In this document: piece by piece, positions 7,672 through 16,466 of the stretch
How positions within the stretch are numbered: the stretch's first letter is position 1
Layout of the letters: each line of letters begins with the position of its first letter
Source: Thermoactinomyces daqus
Lineage (GTDB): Bacteria; Bacillota; Bacilli; Thermoactinomycetales; Thermoactinomycetaceae
Length of the DNA stretch: 64,000 nt
Reading direction: 5' to 3'
Assembly: GCF_000763315.1 (NCBI RefSeq)
Contig: NZ_JPST01000048.1
Location: 1 to 64,000, forward strand
Program-made: the position numbers and the translations under genes
Notes under the pieces: model-generated
The model's database searches: none
What the model saw: only the letters and a program-made list of their open reading frames with translations
Told to the model about the DNA's origin: nothing

Positions 7672-9426
7672 ATGCATAACAAACAAATAGCCGCCGCTTT
7701 GCTTGAACTGGCCGACCTGCTGGAAATCAGCGGGGAGAATGCCTTCAAGGTGAATGCCTACCGCCGTGCCTCCCGAACGGTGGAAAACTGCCGGTTTCCG
7801 ATTGCAAAACAATTGGATCGCCTGGAAGAACTGCCGGGGATTGGAAAAGGGACGGCCGGGGTGATTGAGGAACTGGTTGCCGCCGGATCGATCGGCATGC
7901 TTGAAGAGCTGAAAAGCACATTGCCGCCAGGTCTTCCGGAACTTCTCAAACTTCCGGGGCTCGGCCCGCGATCGGTTCACACGCTTTATAAGGAACTGGA
8001 CATTAAAAACATGGACGAATTGAAAGAAGCGGCGGAAAAGCAAAAAATTCGTTCTCTGCCGGGATTCGGCCCTAAAAAGGAGCAGAAGATCCTGGAGGCG
8101 ATCGCCCAGGTGCAGAACAGGCCGGAACGCCGTTTGCTGCATGAGGCGCTCTTTGTTGCCAGCCATTTGGCCGAACAGCTCAAGGATGAGGAAGAAGTCC
8201 TGCAAATGGAACTGGCGGGGAGCCTCCGCCGGAGAAAAGAGACAATCAAGGATATCGATTTTGTCATCGCCACCGTCTCTCCCGTGGAACTGGGGAGGAA
8301 AATCGTCCGCTTGCCCGTCGTGACAGAGATCATCGGTCAGGGAGAAACCAAGGTGAGCGTGCGGGTAAATGTGGAGGGAATCGAGATGGGAGCCGATTTC
8401 CGGCTGGTGACACCGGCTCAATTTGCCAGCGCCCTTCATCATTTTACCGGTTCCAAAGAACACAATGTCCGCATTCGCCAACGGGCCAAAAAATATGGCC
8501 TGAAAGTGAGCGAATACGGGATTTTTAACAGCGAAACGGATGAAACGATGACGTTTGCCGACGAGCGGGAGTTTTTTGCCGCCCTGGATCTGCCCTGGAT
8601 CGCCCCGGAACTGCGCGAGGACCGGGGCGAGATGGAGCGGGCTGAGCAGGACAATCTGCCCGGGCTGATCCGTCCGGAAGAGATTCGCGGGGATTTGCAT
8701 ATGCACACCCTGTACAGCGACGGAGCCGACAGCATTAAAAACATGGCGTTGGCAGCCAAGGCGAGAGGATACGAGTATATTGCCATCACCGACCATTCAG
8801 TATCGCTGAAAGTGGCCGGCGGGCTGTCGGTGGAGGAATTGATGGAACAGTGGGCGGAGATTGAGCGGATCAATGCCGAACTGGAGGGCATCGTGATATT
8901 AAAAGGGGTGGAAATGGATATTTTACCGGATGGGCGTCTTGATTATCCTGATGAAATCCTGGCCCGGATGGATTTTGTCATTGCCTCGATCCACAGCCGG
9001 TTTAACCAGGACGAGGAAGCAATGACCAAACGCATCATCCAGGCCATGGAAAATCCGTACGTCAACATGATCGCCCATCCGACGGGGCGCCTTCTCCTGC
9101 GGCGCGACCCTTATTCCGTGGATGTCGACCGCATTTTTCAGGCGGCAAAGGAGACAGGCACGATTTTGGAACTGAACAGCAACCCGCACCGCCTCGATTT
9201 AAACGACGAGCTTATAAAAAAAGCAAAAGAAGAGTACGGACTCACCTTTGCCATTAACACCGATGCCCATTCCACCGCAGAGCTGGGCAATATCGCCTAT
9301 GGAGTGGCCACCGCCCGGCGGGGTTGGCTGGAACCGAAAGATGTGCTGAACACGTTGCCGTTACATGAACTCTTGCAACGCTTGAAACAAAAGACAGGGA
9401 AATCGAAAGCCGAAAATGGGAAGTAG
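7672..9426 (+). CDS. polX: DNA polymerase/3'-5' exonuclease PolX
   Basis: Family X repair polymerase with 584 residues. The N-terminal helical and helix-hairpin-helix regions carry ELPGIGKGTAG and KLPGLGPRS, the nucleotidyltransferase core has LAGSLRRRKETIKDIDFVIAT (metal-binding Asp pair), and a C-terminal PHP domain (from about residue 340) starts with GDLHMHTLYSDGAD and includes AITDHS and NTDAHS metal-site motifs. The PHP domain supplies 3'-5' exonuclease and AP-site activity in Bacillus PolX. A GTGAGGAGCG site precedes the ATG. Confidence 0.96.
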   Translation: MHNKQIAAALLELADLLEISGENAFKVNAYRRASRTVENCRFPIAKQLDRLEELPGIGKGTAGVIEELVAAGSIGMLEELKSTLPPGLPELLKLPGLGPRSVHTLYKELDIKNMDELKEAAEKQKIRSLPGFGPKKEQKILEAIAQVQNRPERRLLHEALFVASHLAEQLKDEEEVLQMELAGSLRRRKETIKDIDFVIATVSPVELGRKIVRLPVVTEIIGQGETKVSVRVNVEGIEMGADFRLVTPAQFASALHHFTGSKEHNVRIRQRAKKYGLKVSEYGIFNSETDETMTFADEREFFAALDLPWIAPELREDRGEMERAEQDNLPGLIRPEEIRGDLHMHTLYSDGADSIKNMALAAKARGYEYIAITDHSVSLKVAGGLSVEELMEQWAEIERINAELEGIVILKGVEMDILPDGRLDYPDEILARMDFVIASIHSRFNQDEEAMTKRIIQAMENPYVNMIAHPTGRLLLRRDPYSVDVDRIFQAAKETGTILELNSNPHRLDLNDELIKKAKEEYGLTFAINTDAHSTAELGNIAYGVATARRGWLEPKDVLNTLPLHELLQRLKQKTGKSKAENGK

Positions 9427-9627
9427 CTGATCATGTCCCGCTTGGGATGACCCCGGTTAAAAAGGGATGGACGATTTAATGTTGTGTTTTCATGGCAGTC
9501 TCACATGTCACTGATCATCGGAAACCGTCCACGGGCGTCGTTCCTTATCAAAGGGTTTCCGTATGATTTGCGGGAAAGGTAAGCATAATAACGGAAAATA
9601 CCAACCTGGAAAGGGTTGTTTTTCCGT

Positions 9628-10626
9628 ATGCGAAACCGAACTTTTATCAAAATCGCGCTCCTTCTTTTGGCGGTCGTTTTGGTGGCGGTTACCGGCATCC
9701 ACACGGATCTGTGGGCGCAGACGGCCGCCAAGGCAAATCCGGTTCCAGCCTTTGGCTCCGGGATTTTGAAGCAGGGTTCTTCCGGAAAAGATGTACTGGA
9801 ACTGCAGGGCCGTTTGAAATTGCTGGGCTACTATACGGGCCCGGTGGATGGCGTGTTTGGTAACCGAACCTACCGGGCCGTCCGTCTGTTCCAGTATGCC
9901 TTTGGCATGAAAATCGACGGGATCGTCGGCCCCAAAACGAAACTTCGCCTGTGGAAGGCAACCAAGCATTGGACACCGGAGATGACGAAAGAGAAGCCCA
10001 AAGGGCCGGTGCTCAAACGCGGGGCGCGCGGCGGGGGAGTCTGGGAACTGCAAGGGCGACTCGGGTTTCTCGGCTTTTATACAGGGAAAATTGACGGTGT
10101 TTACGGCAATCGGACTTATCACGCCGTTCGCCTGTTTCAATACCGTTTTGGGATGAAAATCGACGGGATCGCCGGTCCGGAAACGATGGCGAAGCTGCGC
10201 AAGGCAACCAGGAACTATGCTCCGAAAAAAGCCAGGAAAGCGTTCACGCTGCCCAAAAGCAGTCACGGATTTAGTAAGAGCGACATCAATCTGTTGGCAC
10301 GGGCCGTTTACGCCGAAGGCCGGGGCGAGCCTTATGTCGGCCAGGTGGCGATTGCCGCGGTTATTTTAAACCGGGTTGACAGCTCCCAATTTCCCAATAC
10401 GGTTCCGGGGATTATTTATCAGCCGTTGGCATTTGAGTCAGTGGCTGACGGGCAGATCTGGATGGAACCGGATGAAACCGCACGCAAGGCTGTAATGGAT
10501 GCGATCAATGGCTGGGATCCCTCGGGCGGAGCTTTGTATTATTTCAACCCTGCTCGTTCCACATCCAAATGGATTTGGAGCCGGCCGATCATCAAGAGAA
10601 TCGGAAAACATGTCTTCTGCAAATAA
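9628..10626 (+). CDS. SleB-like spore cortex/cell-wall hydrolase with two PG-binding repeats
   Basis: Exported peptidoglycan hydrolase of about 332 residues. A signal peptide (IALLLLAVVLVAVTGI core) is followed by two tandem peptidoglycan-binding domains of about 75 residues, each with LKLLGYYTGPVDGVFGNRTY-type repeats, and a C-terminal hydrolase_2 domain (KSDINLLARAVYAEGRGEPY, then GQVAIAAVILNR) typical of SleB/CwlJ. Classical SleB has one binding domain; two is unusual. ATG 9628 is preferred over the TTG at 9616, which is too close to AAAGGG. The gene lies between polX and mutS2. Whether it is a true cortex-lytic germination enzyme is inferred. Confidence 0.85.
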   Translation: MRNRTFIKIALLLLAVVLVAVTGIHTDLWAQTAAKANPVPAFGSGILKQGSSGKDVLELQGRLKLLGYYTGPVDGVFGNRTYRAVRLFQYAFGMKIDGIVGPKTKLRLWKATKHWTPEMTKEKPKGPVLKRGARGGGVWELQGRLGFLGFYTGKIDGVYGNRTYHAVRLFQYRFGMKIDGIAGPETMAKLRKATRNYAPKKARKAFTLPKSSHGFSKSDINLLARAVYAEGRGEPYVGQVAIAAVILNRVDSSQFPNTVPGIIYQPLAFESVADGQIWMEPDETARKAVMDAINGWDPSGGALYYFNPARSTSKWIWSRPIIKRIGKHVFCK

Positions 10627-10656
10627 CCGAATCCTTCCCGCAGGGATTCGGTTTTT
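10627..10656 (+). terminator. Terminator of the SleB-like gene
   Basis: CCGAATCC, loop, GGATTCGG, then TTTTT. Confidence 0.85.
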
Positions 10657-10668
10657 CCGTTTGCAGTC

Positions 10669-10678
10669 GTGCTATAAT
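10669..10678 (+). promoter_or_regulatory. Extended -10 promoter of mutS2
   Basis: TGCTATAAT, an extended -10 element, lies about 37 nt before the mutS2 start; the -35 region is weak. Confidence 0.6.
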
Positions 10679-10714
10679 AGAAAGGGATTTTTTTATTAAA
10701 GAGGAGATGTCGGC

Positions 10715-13075
10715 GTGGAACAATGGACGCTGAATTCGTTGGAATATGATGAAGTAAAAGAGATTGTTAAAAGCCATGCGGCGACGAGCCTCGGCAAGGC
10801 AAAAGTCGAGGCGATGGTTCCCTCGGATCAATGGGAAGAAGTGAAGTGCCGTTTGGCGGAGACGCAGGAGGGGATGGATCTTCTCCGTTTAAAAGGGGAT
10901 ATTCCGCTCGGCGGTGTGCGCGACATTCGTGCCAGTTTGCGCCGTGCGGCTCTGGGCGGATTGTTGAATGAAGCGGAGTGCCTGGAGATTGCCAGCACGG
11001 TTTCCGCCGGAAGAAAAGTGAAGTCGCTGTTGCGGCAACTGGAAGAGGAAACGGCCGAACTCCCTTTGCTCAGGGAACTGACGGAGAGCATAGAAAGCTT
11101 GGATCATTTGGAAAAGGAAATCCTCGCCTGCATTGATGATCAGGGGATGGTGAAGGATCAGGCCAGCCCGGAGTTGCGGAGAATCCGTCAGCAGATGGGG
11201 GACGTGCGCGGGCAAATTCAGTCGACGTTAAATAACATGATCCGAAGTGCCCACTATCAGAAAATGATGCAGGAACCGATCATCACTCAGCGCTTTGATC
11301 GCTATGTGATTCCGGTGAAGCAGGAGTACCGGGCGCAATTTGGCGGGATTATCCATGATCAATCAGCTTCCGGAGCCACGCTGTTCATTGAGCCGGAAGC
11401 GGTGGTGAAATTGAACAACCGCTTGCGTGAACTGGAGTTGTCGGAGCAGAAAGAAGTGGATCGCGTGCTCGGTCTCCTGACAGCCAAGGTGCAGGAAGAG
11501 GCTGAGCATCTGCAGGCGAATGTGGCCGCCCTGGCTGAACTTGACTTGATCGCGGCCCGGGCCCGGTTCGGTTATCAGATGAAAGCGGTCTGTCCGCAGC
11601 TTTCGACCGATCAGACGTTGCGCCTGAAAAAAGCGCGCCACCCCTTGATTTCGCCGGAAGAGGTCGTTCCGATCGATATTGAGATGGGGAAACGATACCG
11701 GTCTGTCATCATTACGGGACCGAACACCGGCGGGAAAACAGTGACGCTGAAAACGGTAGGCTTGTTTGCGCTGATGGTGCAGTCGGGAATTCCGATTCCG
11801 GCGGAAGAAGAGAGCACGATGCCCGTCTTCAGCGGAGTATTTGCCGATATCGGAGACGAACAAAGCATTGAGCAAAGCTTGAGCACCTTTTCGGGACACC
11901 TGCGGAATATTATCCGCATTTTAAAGCGAATCGATGAGGGAAGTTTGGTCTTATTTGACGAACTGGGAGCAGGGACCGACCCGACCGAAGGGGCTGCACT
12001 GGCCATTGCCATTCTGGAGCATGTCATTTCCCGTGGCTCTTTGGTCATTGCCACCACCCATTACAGCGAATTGAAATTGTTTGCCCATACGCATCCGCAA
12101 GCAGTCAATGCCAGCGTTGAATTTGATGTGGAGACATTGAGGCCGACTTACCGTCTGCTCGTCGGTGTTCCCGGGCGAAGCAATGCGTTTCTGATCTCAA
12201 AACGGCTCGGATTGCCGGAAGAATTGATCCAAGTGGCGAAACAGCATCTTTCCAGCGAAGAAAACCGGCTGGAAGAGATGATCAGCAGCCTCACCGCGGA
12301 AAGAAAAGCAGCGGAAGAGGAACGGATCAAAGCCGCGGAGTTGCACCGGGAAGCGGAAGCGCTGTATGAGGATATGCGCCGGCAGCTGGATCAGTGGGAA
12401 GAAGAGAAGGCGAAAATCAAGGAGAAAGCGCGCATGGAGGCGCGGGAAATCGTGCGCACGGCCCAGCGCGAAGCAGAAGCGGTGTTGAAAGAGTTGCGCG
12501 AATGGGCGAAACAGAAACCGCAAGATATCAAGGAACATCAATTGATTGAAGCGAAAAAAAGGCTGGATCAGGCTGTTCCGGACTGGGAGTTGCCCAAAAA
12601 AACGAAGAAGGCAGCCGGAAAATCCCGAAAAATCGAGGTCGGTGACGAGGTGACGGTGCTCTCGATCAATCAGACCGGAACAGTGGTGGAAGTGCTGGAT
12701 AACGATGAATTTCAGGTGCAGATCGGCTTTTTGAAAATGAAAATTCACCGCGACGGCCTCGAGAAGCGGGCGTCAGCCAAACCCGCTCCCGCTGTCAAAA
12801 TCAAATCAACCGTGAAACGCTCAAGAACCGATGTAAAACCGGAACTTGATTTGCGCGGGAAAATGGTGGAAGAAGCCATCCTGGAAATTGACAGCTATCT
12901 GGATAAAGCCCTCCTCGCAGGATATAAACAGGTTTCGCTGATTCACGGGAAAGGGACCGGCGCACTTCGCACCGGCGTACAGGAGTTTTTGCGGAAACAT
13001 CGCAGTGTGAAAGGATTCCGCCTCGGAGCCCACGGCGAAGGAGGTTCGGGCGTAACCATCGTGGAATTGCGCTGA
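10715..13075 (+). CDS. mutS2: Endonuclease MutS2
   Basis: 786-residue MutS-like ATPase without the mismatch-recognition domain. Core and lever helices come first, then the ABC-type ATPase with Walker A GPNTGGKT (about residue 335) and Walker B LVLFDELGAGTDP, a long charged coiled coil (about 510-620), a KOW-like segment and a C-terminal Smr domain (LDLRGKMVEEA...HGKGTGALR). Family roles are suppression of recombination and, in Bacillus, rescue of collided ribosomes. The start is GTG at 10715 behind AAAGAGGAGATG. Confidence 0.96.
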   Translation: MEQWTLNSLEYDEVKEIVKSHAATSLGKAKVEAMVPSDQWEEVKCRLAETQEGMDLLRLKGDIPLGGVRDIRASLRRAALGGLLNEAECLEIASTVSAGRKVKSLLRQLEEETAELPLLRELTESIESLDHLEKEILACIDDQGMVKDQASPELRRIRQQMGDVRGQIQSTLNNMIRSAHYQKMMQEPIITQRFDRYVIPVKQEYRAQFGGIIHDQSASGATLFIEPEAVVKLNNRLRELELSEQKEVDRVLGLLTAKVQEEAEHLQANVAALAELDLIAARARFGYQMKAVCPQLSTDQTLRLKKARHPLISPEEVVPIDIEMGKRYRSVIITGPNTGGKTVTLKTVGLFALMVQSGIPIPAEEESTMPVFSGVFADIGDEQSIEQSLSTFSGHLRNIIRILKRIDEGSLVLFDELGAGTDPTEGAALAIAILEHVISRGSLVIATTHYSELKLFAHTHPQAVNASVEFDVETLRPTYRLLVGVPGRSNAFLISKRLGLPEELIQVAKQHLSSEENRLEEMISSLTAERKAAEEERIKAAELHREAEALYEDMRRQLDQWEEEKAKIKEKARMEAREIVRTAQREAEAVLKELREWAKQKPQDIKEHQLIEAKKRLDQAVPDWELPKKTKKAAGKSRKIEVGDEVTVLSINQTGTVVEVLDNDEFQVQIGFLKMKIHRDGLEKRASAKPAPAVKIKSTVKRSRTDVKPELDLRGKMVEEAILEIDSYLDKALLAGYKQVSLIHGKGTGALRTGVQEFLRKHRSVKGFRLGAHGEGGSGVTIVELR

Positions 13076-13101
13076 CTACCGGTGAGCAGTGGAGGTTTTC
13101 T

Positions 13102-13188
13102 ATGCAATATCTGCCGCGGATTTTAGGAACGATCGCCGTACTGTTTTTTGTGGTCGGACTTGTCTGGTTTCTGCTTTATGCCAGGTGA
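13102..13188 (+). CDS. 28-residue single-pass membrane microprotein
   Basis: Short ORF encoding MQYLPRILGTIAVLFFVVG and nine further residues ending in LLYAR. It has one hydrophobic helix bracketed by Arg. GGAGG at 13091-13095 stands six bases before the ATG, ideal spacing. It begins 26 nt after the mutS2 stop and ends 15 nt before a strong terminator, so it would be the last gene of the mutS2 transcript. I do not recognise a family. The perfect translation signal and position argue for a real gene. Confidence 0.6.
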   Translation: MQYLPRILGTIAVLFFVVGLVWFLLYAR

Positions 13189-13202
13189 TTTTCGTTTATC
13201 AT

Positions 13203-13246
13203 AAAAAAACCAGCCGCCCGGGTTCAAGCGGGGGCTGGTTTTTTTG
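13203..13246. terminator. Bidirectional terminator between mutS2 unit and the subtilase gene
   Basis: AAAAAAACCAGCC and GGCTGGTTTTTTT form a long stem with A-tract and T-tract on either side, serving both converging transcripts. Confidence 0.9.
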
Positions 13247-13262
13247 CGGGCAATTTTTTGGA

Positions 13263-14423
13263 TTAATAATTTACAGCTTTATAAGCATTGATTCTGCCGT
13301 AGGTAAAGTAAGTACCCGTGCCGGAGATCCGGTCGGCGGTGTTTTCAATGGCTGCGCGGATTTGCGAATTGCTTCTGCCTTGGGAGGCGAGCAGACCAGC
13401 AAGACCAGCCACATGGGGGGTGGCCATCGAAGTGCCGCTCAGGGTTTGATAAGTGCTGCCGAGATAGGTTGAGAAGATGCTGGAGCCGGGAGCGGCAACA
13501 TCAACCCAGCTGCCGTAGTTGGAGAAATAAGAGAGTCTGTCGGAGGAATCGGTCGATGCTACGGCGATGGCATTGCTGTAGTAAGCCGGGTAGCTCGGAG
13601 CAGAAGTGCTTTCATTACCGGCCGCAGCCACGACAACGGCTCCTTTGCTCCAAGCATAGTTCACCGCATTTTGCAAAGTGGAGGTACCGGCAGAACCGCC
13701 AAGGCTCAGGCTGATGACTTTTGCTCCTTGATCGGCAGCATATTGGATTCCGTTGGCGACATTGGCCAATGTGCCGCTGCCGTTAGCATCCAGAACACGA
13801 ACTGCCAGAATGCTCACATTGGGCGCGATACCGGCAATCCCTCTGCTGTTGTTGGTTACAGCGGCGGCAATCCCGGCGCAGTGGGTTCCGTGCCCGTTTT
13901 GGTCATAAGGATCAGAATCGTTATTGACAAAGTCATATCCTTTGATCACCTTGCCGCTCAAATCTGGATGGTCGTATTGCACTCCGGTGTCAACGATAGC
14001 GATTTTTACGGAGCTGCTGCCTCTGGTGACATCCCAGGCTTGCGGAGCCTGAATTTTTTGCGGGCCCCATTGCTGGCTGCTGAAATAGGTGTCATTCGGA
14101 GTCCATTCTGCATGGAAATAGTAGTTTGGTTCTGCATATTGTACATTGGGGTTTGCTTTATATTTTTTGATCATGTCCTGAATGGAGGTATTTTTGTCGA
14201 ACTTGACAACTTGCCAGCCGTATTTTGATGATTCGACCACTTTTGCTCCAAGCTGGTCACTGAGCGATTCGACGGAAGCGGTATTTACGCCCGGCTTGAA
14301 TTTGACGATTAACTCCCCGGGAACATAATTTGTCGGATGGGCAGGGCTTGCGAAAATAGACGAAGGAACAATGAGCAGCGCCAACATCAACAAAGCTGCC
14401 ACTACACTCAAGATGCGTTTCAT
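13263..14423 (-). CDS. Secreted thermitase-like subtilase (S8 family)
   Basis: 386-residue pre-pro-protease. Signal peptide (about 1-26), inhibitor-like propeptide (about 30-105), then a mature domain that follows thermitase of Thermoactinomyces almost throughout (for example WTPNDTYFSSQQWGPQKIQA and ISGTGTYFTYGRINAYKAV). Catalytic triad Asp145 (AIVDTGV), His178 (GHGTHCAG), Ser332 (GTSMATPH), oxyanion Asn270. A free Cys follows the catalytic His segment, as in thermitase. It is monocistronic and ends at a bidirectional terminator. A calcium-dependent extracellular protease is the expected role. Confidence 0.95.
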   Translation of the reverse strand: MKRILSVVAALLMLALLIVPSSIFASPAHPTNYVPGELIVKFKPGVNTASVESLSDQLGAKVVESSKYGWQVVKFDKNTSIQDMIKKYKANPNVQYAEPNYYFHAEWTPNDTYFSSQQWGPQKIQAPQAWDVTRGSSSVKIAIVDTGVQYDHPDLSGKVIKGYDFVNNDSDPYDQNGHGTHCAGIAAAVTNNSRGIAGIAPNVSILAVRVLDANGSGTLANVANGIQYAADQGAKVISLSLGGSAGTSTLQNAVNYAWSKGAVVVAAAGNESTSAPSYPAYYSNAIAVASTDSSDRLSYFSNYGSWVDVAAPGSSIFSTYLGSTYQTLSGTSMATPHVAGLAGLLASQGRSNSQIRAAIENTADRISGTGTYFTYGRINAYKAVNY

Positions 14424-14963
14424 ACGGCACTCTCCTTTTTGATGAATTCAACGCCAATTCCGATCATTCAGCATATAACAGTAAGATACTTTATTCTTAT
14501 CCGGCAACCCTCCTTTTGCATGATCTATTTATTCATTCTCTTTTCAAATGAAAATTCCTCCCTTATTTCTTAAATAAATTTCAAACTAAACAAAAATAAT
14601 TCATCATTATAAATGTAGAATTTTGATCCGAATCCGTATATCATATGAAGAGTGGATTGCCAGTTTATTGATTATTTTCCATTAAGAAGGGAAATTTTCT
14701 TGATGGCTGATCCTGCGACCGTCGGTGTTCGTTTTCTGAAATTACAGGATGAGAATAGAAGTTATTACCGGTGAAATCAGCTGTTTTTCATTTTTCATTA
14801 GTGTTGCAGGATTTTATGAAGAGGTTTTTGAAAGCGATTGGAATTTGTTTTCTGTCATGCAAGGCGGGCAAAAGTCCGGTGGCAGGGGGATGAAAAAAAG
14901 AAGCCTTTCCGGGAAAAAGGTTTCGGCATGCGCTCGTTACTTCCTATCCTTTTTATGGCTCAG
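14424..14963. other. Gene-free, AT-rich interval upstream of the subtilase
   Basis: 540 bases with no convincing gene. The left half should hold the subtilase promoter; an isolated TATAAT on the minus strand (14611 to 14606) has no good -35 partner. The right end contains the terminator of the following minus-strand gene. Confidence 0.5.
14893..14924 (-). terminator. Terminator of the 67-residue minus-strand gene
   Basis: Read on the minus strand: GAAACCTTT, loop, AAAGGCTTC (one mismatch), then TTTTTTT. Confidence 0.7.
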
Positions 14964-15167
14964 TCATTGCGGATCTATTTTTAATTTTCTCATTTCGTTT
15001 TGCAGATGTGTGAGATAAGCCAGTGTATCCCTCTTTCGCTCGGGGGTATACTTCTCAGGATGGGAATTCATTTCATCCAAAAGGCGCTTGGCGCGGTCAA
15101 AACTGGCTTCAAGCAAACGATAGTAACTTTTTTTGGCAGGAATGCCGGCCGAAGTGATCGTGCTCAT
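14964..15167 (-). CDS. Conserved-looking small helical protein, unknown function
   Basis: 67 residues, highly charged and predicted helical (LLEASFDRAKRLLDEMNSHP, then a KRDTLAYLTHLQNEM segment). The minus-strand ATG is preceded by AGGGAGCG, and a terminator follows the stop, so it is a complete monocistronic gene. No family recognised; no cysteines or membrane segment. Confidence 0.65.
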   Translation of the reverse strand: MSTITSAGIPAKKSYYRLLEASFDRAKRLLDEMNSHPEKYTPERKRDTLAYLTHLQNEMRKLKIDPQ

Positions 15168-15275
15168 ATATATCGCTCCCTGATTCAGACAGTTCTCACA
15201 TCTAATATCATACCAAACTTGTTAGGGAATCGTGCTGTTAATAAAACATTCACGAATGCCCGCTGCTTTTTCCGG

Positions 15276-15303
15276 TTTACAAAGCCGGGGGTTGCGTTAT
15301 AAT
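15276..15303 (+). promoter_or_regulatory. SigA promoter of the exporter-like gene
   Basis: TTTACA (15276-15281), 16-bp spacer, TATAAT (15298-15303), 34 nt before the ATG. Confidence 0.75.
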
Positions 15304-15336
15304 GGGCAATGATTATTAGAAGAAGAGTGAGGCCCC

Positions 15337-16356
15337 ATGAAGATTGGATATCGTGTGATCAAAACAGTAATCGGGATGCCTTTGGCGATGGGGTTGGCGG
15401 AATGGATGGGACTTCAATTTTATGTTTCCGCCGGCATGCTGACCATCCTCTGTATCCAGCCGACCAAGAAGCGTTCGTACCAAACGGCATGGGAACGGCT
15501 GGCGGCATGTTTTATCGCCATGGGCTTGTCGTTTGCCATCTTTGAGACCATCGGCTACCATCTGTTCAGTTTGTCTGTTCTCCTGTTTATCCTGATCCCG
15601 TTGCTCGTCTTTCTCAACCTGAAGGATGGGATTACCACCAGCATGGTCATCATTTTGCATTTTTTTCTGTTAAAGAATATCGATCTCAAAACAATTTTTA
15701 ATGAAACCATGCTCCTGATCATCGGGATCGGAACAGCAGTTTTGGTAAATATGCACATGCCCAATGTCGAGAAGGATCTTGAGCGCATCCGCAAAGAGAT
15801 TGAGCAGAACTTTAAAACGATTTTAAAGGAATTTGCCAGTTATTTGCGTAACGGCAACAGCGACTGGGACGGAAAAGAGATTACCGAAACATCCGATATG
15901 CTCAAACAAGCGAAAGAATTGGCCTTGAAGGATATTGAAAATCGCCTGAACGATGCTAACTACAGTTATTACCGTTACTTTGAAATGCGCGGAAAGCAAT
16001 TTGAGATTTTGGAGCGGATCGCGCCTACGGTTTCTTCCTTAAACACCTGCTGTGTCCAGGGGTATATCATCGCCCATTTCCTCGATAAACTCTCCGATGC
16101 AGTGCACCCGGGGAATACGGCGCATCTCTTTTTGGAAGAGCTTGAACAGATGCGCGCGGAATTTAAAAAGTCCCCTTTGCCCGTCACCCGGGAAGAATTT
16201 GAAACGCGCGCTGCTTTGTTGCACTTTCTCAATGAGATGCGACGCTATTTGCTCATCAAGCGGGATCTGCACAAGGAAGCATTAAAACCTTCAGGACGGA
16301 AAGGGAAGCCTTTTATGCTGCGGAAACTGTTGCCTCGATGGCTCAAGAGCGGATGA
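15337..16356 (+). CDS. Aromatic acid exporter family membrane protein (YqjA/DUF939-like)
   Basis: 339-residue protein. The N-terminal half (about 1-140) has several membrane helices beginning KIGYRVIKTVIGMPLAMGLA; the C-terminal half is a soluble helical domain rich in charged residues (PNVEKDLERIRKEIEQNF onward). This split architecture is that of the ArAE_1/DUF939 family found in Bacillus as YqjA. Export of aromatic acids is a family name rather than a proven function. It has its own promoter and no operon partner. Confidence 0.8.
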   Translation: MKIGYRVIKTVIGMPLAMGLAEWMGLQFYVSAGMLTILCIQPTKKRSYQTAWERLAACFIAMGLSFAIFETIGYHLFSLSVLLFILIPLLVFLNLKDGITTSMVIILHFFLLKNIDLKTIFNETMLLIIGIGTAVLVNMHMPNVEKDLERIRKEIEQNFKTILKEFASYLRNGNSDWDGKEITETSDMLKQAKELALKDIENRLNDANYSYYRYFEMRGKQFEILERIAPTVSSLNTCCVQGYIIAHFLDKLSDAVHPGNTAHLFLEELEQMRAEFKKSPLPVTREEFETRAALLHFLNEMRRYLLIKRDLHKEALKPSGRKGKPFMLRKLLPRWLKSG

Positions 16357-16466
16357 ACCAAGCGGGAGCGGAAAAATGCTCCTGCTTTTTTATATAAAAA
16401 CGGTGGACGCATACGGGTCCGAATAATAAAATATTTTTGAATATGATTAAATTGGGGGATGAATGA

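Noticed and set aside
14749-15018. Plus-strand frame of 89 codons in the AT-rich gap
   Set aside because: It overlaps a minus-strand gene with good signals and its terminator; no ribosome-binding site or protein-like composition.
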